A DNA stretch of 64,000 nucleotides. It comes from Deltaproteobacteria bacterium (GTDB taxonomy: Bacteria; Desulfobacterota; Binatia; UBA9968). The stretch lies in assembly GCA_016874755.1 (NCBI GenBank), contig VGTH01000002.1:62501-126500 (forward strand), given 5' to 3'. Below, in pieces: positions 60,756 through 64,000 of the stretch. Below the pieces are notes generated by a model. That model was not told the DNA's origin. It ran no database searches and saw only the letters and a list, made by a program, of their open reading frames with translations. Each line of letters begins with the position of its first letter. Positions within the stretch are counted from its first letter, which is position 1. A program made the translations under genes and the position numbers.

Positions 60756-60798
60756 TTGACTCCTCCAATGCCTATGTTGTACGCAGTCACATAGGCAT
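60756..60798 (+). promoter_or_regulatory. Promoter and dyad operator of the ornithine cyclodeaminase-like gene
   Basis: TTGACT (60756-60761) is a -35-like box. Downstream ATGCCTATG (60768-60776) and CATAGGCAT (60790-60798) are perfect 9-bp inverted arms with a 13-nt spacer (31 bp in total), ending 12 nt before the GTG start. The dyad covers the expected -10 and transcript start, so a repressor site is likely. Confidence 0.55.
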
Positions 60799-60810
60799 AG
60801 GAGTTGTACC

Positions 60811-61878
60811 GTGGTCCTAGTCCTCAAGAATGATCAGATGGAAAACCTCGTGCCCATGAACGAGGAGATCGCCGCCATCGAGCAGGCATTTGTAGAATTG
60901 GGTGCCGGCAAGGCGATGATCGCGCCGCGCGCGCGGCTGCGCACGCCCTGGAAAGAAGAAGGCGGCCAATACTATTTCAACAATATAATGGGCTTAGTGC
61001 CGGGCATGAAGTCGATGGCGCTGCGCATCGACTCGAGCTTTTCCAAAGAGATTCAGGTCGAAGGCAGCAAACGGCGCGTTTACCCGGGCGACTTCATCGG
61101 ACTGGTGATGCTCTTCGACATGGATACCTGCAATATTTTGGCGATCATGGACGATCATTTCATCTCGACGCTGCGCGTCGGCGCCACCAGCGCGGTGGCG
61201 AGCAAGTATCTCGCCCGCAAAGACGCAAAAGTCATGGCGCTGCTCGGCTCCGGTGAGCAAGCGAAAACTCAAGTCACCGCCCACGCCTGCGTCAGGAATC
61301 TAACTAAAGTCAAAGTCTTCAGCCCGACGAAAGCCAATCGGGAAAAGTTCGCCAAAGAGCTGAGCGCTGAAACCGGCATCGAAGTGGTCGCGGTGAATTC
61401 CGCCGAAGACGCGATCCGCGGCAGCGACATCGTCACGGCGGCGACCAACACCGTCGATCCGGTCATCCAGGGCAAATGGGTTGAGCCGGGCATGCACTTA
61501 AACAGCATCGTCGGCGGCGACGGCTTTTTGCCGCGCAAAGAGCTCGACGACGAAGCGGTAATGAAATCGAACTTGATCGTCGTTGGTTACAAACCGCAAA
61601 TCTTTCTCGACAAACAGGCCGAGTTTCACGACCGGCTGGAACGTGGCTTGGTCAAAGCCGAAGACCTACACGAGTTAGGAGAATTGTTGAACGGCAAATG
61701 CCGCGGCCGCGAAAGCGAAAAAGAGATCACCTTTTTTAAGAACAACACCGGCATGGGCATCCAGTTCGCAGCGACGGCGCGCTTGATGTATGAAAAAGCC
61801 AAGGCAAAAGGCATCGGCGCCGAGCTGCCGCTGGAATTGTTTATGACCCAGCGCGGCGATAAGTTGTTCTCACCGTAA
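60811..61878 (+). CDS. Ornithine cyclodeaminase/mu-crystallin family protein
   Basis: The 355-residue protein has a Rossmann core VMALLGSGEQAKTQVTAHAC, ISTLRVGATSAVASKYLARK, SDIVTAATNTVDPVIQGKWV and LNSIVGGDGFLPRKELDDE. Members include ornithine cyclodeaminase, alanine dehydrogenase and ketimine reductases that use NAD(P). GTG at 60811 has AGGAG 7 nt upstream. The specific substrate is uncertain. The next genes process amide- and proline-linked substrates. Confidence 0.9.
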   Translation: MVLVLKNDQMENLVPMNEEIAAIEQAFVELGAGKAMIAPRARLRTPWKEEGGQYYFNNIMGLVPGMKSMALRIDSSFSKEIQVEGSKRRVYPGDFIGLVMLFDMDTCNILAIMDDHFISTLRVGATSAVASKYLARKDAKVMALLGSGEQAKTQVTAHACVRNLTKVKVFSPTKANREKFAKELSAETGIEVVAVNSAEDAIRGSDIVTAATNTVDPVIQGKWVEPGMHLNSIVGGDGFLPRKELDDEAVMKSNLIVVGYKPQIFLDKQAEFHDRLERGLVKAEDLHELGELLNGKCRGRESEKEITFFKNNTGMGIQFAATARLMYEKAKAKGIGAELPLELFMTQRGDKLFSP

Positions 61879-61894
61879 AAGGAAATCATGAAAG

Positions 61895-61915
61895 CGGAAA
61901 ACGGAAAACGGAAAA
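61895..61915. repeat. Tandem CGGAAAA (3 copies)
   Basis: Three perfect heptamers in the 90-nt gap after the ornithine cyclodeaminase-like gene. Non-coding. Confidence 0.7.
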
Positions 61916-61968
61916 TTCGGATCACTGCTCATTGAGCGAAGCGACTAGAGTTAAGAAGGAGCAAGGTT

Positions 61969-62676
61969 ATGCGCGATTGGGAAGTTTTCATACCTGAAGA
62001 AGAACGACGCGTTTACGACAAGGCCGGCTACAAGGGCAAAGAAAAGTTCGGCATCAACCCGGCGCTGATCATCATCGACGTCATCACCGGTTTCACTGGC
62101 ACCAAACCGATGCCGGTGATGGAAGCCATCGATGAATTCCCGACGAGCTGCGGTCAAGTCGCCTGGGACGCGCTGCCGAAGATCAAAGAATTGCTGCATG
62201 CCTGCCGCGACGCGCAGATTCCGGTGGTCTATTCGACCAGCGATCCGGAATTCAAAGCGGCCTTCGGCAACGCGACGAAGCGCGGCACGGACAAGACCGA
62301 TTTTGAAAAGCTCGCTGTCGAATTTCCCGAGATGATCAAGCCGCGCGACGATGAATTCATCGTGCGCAAAGCCAGAGCCAGCGCGTTCTTTGGCACGCAC
62401 TTGATCACCTATCTCGTGCGCAAAAACATCGACACATTACTAATTGCCGGCACCAGCACCTGCGGCTGCGTGCGCGGCACGGTGCTCGATGGATATTCGT
62501 ATGGCTATCCGGTATTTCCGGTTGAAGAATGCATCTTCGATCGCTCGCGCACATCGCACTTGGTCAACCTCTTCGAGATGAACGCCAAATACGCTTCGGT
62601 CATCCAGCTCTCCGAAGCGCTCGACTACGTCGGCAAGATCAAACGGATGGAAGGCCGAAAGACACTGGCGAGCTAA
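61969..62676 (+). CDS. Isochorismatase-family cysteine hydrolase
   Basis: The 235-residue protein has the catalytic triad of the family: Asp in LIIIDVITGF (about residue 37), Lys in FIVRKARASAFFGT, and Cys in LIAGTSTCGCVRGTVLDGYS. It resembles N-carbamoylsarcosine amidohydrolase and related C-N hydrolases. AGAAGGAGC precedes the ATG. It is co-oriented with the ornithine cyclodeaminase-like gene and the peptidase, suggesting a nitrogen-compound pathway. Confidence 0.92.
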   Translation: MRDWEVFIPEEERRVYDKAGYKGKEKFGINPALIIIDVITGFTGTKPMPVMEAIDEFPTSCGQVAWDALPKIKELLHACRDAQIPVVYSTSDPEFKAAFGNATKRGTDKTDFEKLAVEFPEMIKPRDDEFIVRKARASAFFGTHLITYLVRKNIDTLLIAGTSTCGCVRGTVLDGYSYGYPVFPVEECIFDRSRTSHLVNLFEMNAKYASVIQLSEALDYVGKIKRMEGRKTLAS

Positions 62677-62689
62677 CCGAATAATCACT

Positions 62690-62760
62690 CACCACGAAGG
62701 ACTCGAAGTGCACGAAGGTTTCAGACGAGCAATTTTCCGAACTTCGTGTTCTTCGTGGTG
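62690..62760. repeat. Inverted repeat (CACCACGAAG type)
   Basis: CACCACGAAG (62690-62699) and CTTCGTGGTG (62751-62760) are perfect 10-bp arms with inner pairs (CGAAGTGCACGAAG and GAACTTCGTG). The 15231 region carries a single arm of the same type. Confidence 0.6.
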
Positions 62761-62813
62761 TAATCAGTTCTTCGACTCGGCTACGACCGCCGAGTTGTAA
62801 GGAGAAGACCCTC

Positions 62814-63950
62814 ATGGCAACCGAATCCCCTTTCGTCGATCAAGAATATTCAGACCGCTACGCCCGCGCCCAAGCGCTGATGCAGCGCGACGGCCTCGAC
62901 GCGCTGGTGGTCTCCGAGAAAAACAACTACTGGTACTTCAGCGGCCTGATCAGCTACCAGCTCGATCACATCCAACGCCCGCAGATTTGCATCCTGCCGA
63001 AAACCGGCAAGCCGCTCCTGATCGTCTACGGCAACGATAAAGCCAAGGCCAAGGCTCTGCCCTGGGTCGGCGAAGTGCGCTCCTACACCGACGTGCCGTT
63101 CCCGCAGGAAATGATTGCGGCGTCGATCAAAGAAATGGGCTTAGGTGAGTCCAAGCTCGGCTTCGAGTTGGGCGACGATCAACGGCTGGGCATTCCCGTT
63201 AACTATCTTTCCGGCCTCACCGAAGCTCTCCCCAAAGCGCAGATCAAAGATGGCAGCGCCGCGTTGAACGAATTGCGCACCATTAAAAGCGCTCGTGAAA
63301 TTGAGTTCATGCGCAAGGCCTGTGAGATTTCCGTCAAAGCCTACGACCGCTGTTTGCCGAAACTCAAACCGGGCATGACGCGCCGCGAAGTCGCCGACAA
63401 CTTGTACATCTCGATGATCGAAGAAGGCGCCCATCCGCGCCATCCGGGATTTCTAATGTTGAACTCGTCGACCCGCTACGACGACCGCGTCTACAAAAAG
63501 GGCGACCGCATGATCGCCGACTTCGGCGCCTGCTACGAAGGCTACTACGGCGACATTACGAGAATGGCGATCTTCGGCGCACCGACCGAAGAGCACAAAA
63601 AAGACCACGAAACCGCCTGCGACGTTATTGATCTCTGCTTTGAGTCGATGAAGCTCGGCACCCCGCTCGCCGAAGTCTCGCGCGTGGCGAATCGTGAACT
63701 AGTTAAGCGTGGCTATGAAGCCGTCGACAGCCCAAAGCGCATCGGCCACGGATTAGGCATGTCGCGCGCCGAGCCGCCGTCGCTAAACGAAGTCGAAACC
63801 GAAGTTTACCGGCCAGGAATGGTGCTCGCGTTGGAGCCCAAAGTGCGCTCGAAAACCAGCGCCGTGCATTTGGAAGAAGACGTATTGATAACGGAAAAGG
63901 GGCAGGAATTCCTAACCACGGGTTGCCGCCGCCTAGACGTGATCAAATAA
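62814..63950 (+). CDS. M24-family (Xaa-Pro aminopeptidase-like) peptidase
   Basis: The 378-residue protein has an N-terminal creatinase/prolidase-like domain (DALVVSEKNNYWYFSGLISY) and a C-terminal pita-bread fold with metal ligands in RMIADFGACYEGYYGDITRM (two Asp), GHGLGMSRAEPP (His), MVLALEPKV (Glu) and VHLEEDVLIT (Glu). It cleaves Xaa-Pro or related amides using two metals. TAAGGAG precedes the ATG. It is complete and ends 50 nt before the window edge. Confidence 0.93.
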   Translation: MATESPFVDQEYSDRYARAQALMQRDGLDALVVSEKNNYWYFSGLISYQLDHIQRPQICILPKTGKPLLIVYGNDKAKAKALPWVGEVRSYTDVPFPQEMIAASIKEMGLGESKLGFELGDDQRLGIPVNYLSGLTEALPKAQIKDGSAALNELRTIKSAREIEFMRKACEISVKAYDRCLPKLKPGMTRREVADNLYISMIEEGAHPRHPGFLMLNSSTRYDDRVYKKGDRMIADFGACYEGYYGDITRMAIFGAPTEEHKKDHETACDVIDLCFESMKLGTPLAEVSRVANRELVKRGYEAVDSPKRIGHGLGMSRAEPPSLNEVETEVYRPGMVLALEPKVRSKTSAVHLEEDVLITEKGQEFLTTGCRRLDVIK

Positions 63951-64000
63951 TTGCTCAACAACGGCTGTTGTGGGGGCGACCGGCTGGCGCGCCCGCGCCC

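Noticed and set aside
1-64000. CRISPR arrays, tRNA, rRNA, prophage or transposase genes
   Set aside because: No regularly spaced repeats, tRNA-like cloverleaf, rRNA sequence or transposase motif was found by eye. A tool-based scan would be needed to exclude a weak tRNA.

Overview
The window is a GC-rich (by eye about 60%) chromosomal segment of a Gram-negative bacterium. The order zapB-like, zapA, 6S RNA, fau is typical of proteobacteria and their deltaproteobacterial relatives. The rest suits uncultivated soil or groundwater lineages once placed in Deltaproteobacteria (Binatia, Tectomicrobia or Rokubacteria-like): many amidohydrolase_2 enzymes, NMT1/THI5-like binding proteins without permeases, thiamine-diphosphate enzymes, cupins, a glycine-reductase-type selenoprotein, and many short dispersed palindromes. 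The placement is inference. No tRNA, rRNA, phage, transposase or CRISPR array was seen.

Layout. 1-2.9 kb: minus-strand housekeeping block (rny, cut by the window edge; fau; a 184-nt 6S RNA; zapA; a zapB-like gene with a near-consensus promoter). 3-6.6 kb: probable five-gene operon modA-modB-modC-cytochrome c-SCO. 7-8.8 kb: nikR with an autoregulatory-looking operator, then an MFS transporter with histidine-rich ends. 9.2-11.9 kb: AAA+ ATPase, bicupin, methyltransferase. 11.9-14.7 kb: Zn/Mn-type ABC importer. 14.8-19.3 kb: GlcG/HbpS-like protein, a second bicupin, a truncated binding-protein gene, and a GrdE-like/GrdB-like pair. The GrdB-like frame continues through an in-frame TGA read as selenocysteine, with a hairpin just downstream. 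19.4-22.7 kb: rpoN, two gene remnants, a glyoxalase, rsmI. 22.8-29.6 kb: two paralogous amidohydrolases around a class A penicillin-binding protein, a K+ channel and a CBS protein. 29.7-37.6 kb: a YyaL-like protein, then binding protein, amidohydrolase, TPP enzyme, binding protein, and a ferritin-like protein. 37.7-45.8 kb: DMT transporter, small zinc-finger protein, amidohydrolase remnant, two tandem E1 alpha/beta pairs without E2 or E3, binding protein, zinc alcohol dehydrogenase. 45.9-55.6 kb: TPR protein, zinc-ribbon protein, glyoxalase, aat, two D-aminoacylase-type amidohydrolases, a frameshifted DUF808 gene, a coupled pair of orphan genes. 55.6-64 kb: hrpB, DUF763, a DUF475 (TerC-like) gene split at an A7 run, an ornithine cyclodeaminase homologue, an isochorismatase-family hydrolase and an M24 peptidase.

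Together the genes suggest scavenging and breakdown of amides, amino-acid derivatives and carboxylic acids, with careful metal handling (Mo, Ni, Zn, Cu, possibly Se). The strongest observations are the selenoprotein that ordinary gene calling would truncate, the NikR-geometry operator, a promoter-spacer motif shared by two distant catabolic genes, a phased A-AAA-AAA slippery site in the TerC-like gene, and a deletion scar that removed the 5' parts of two divergent genes.
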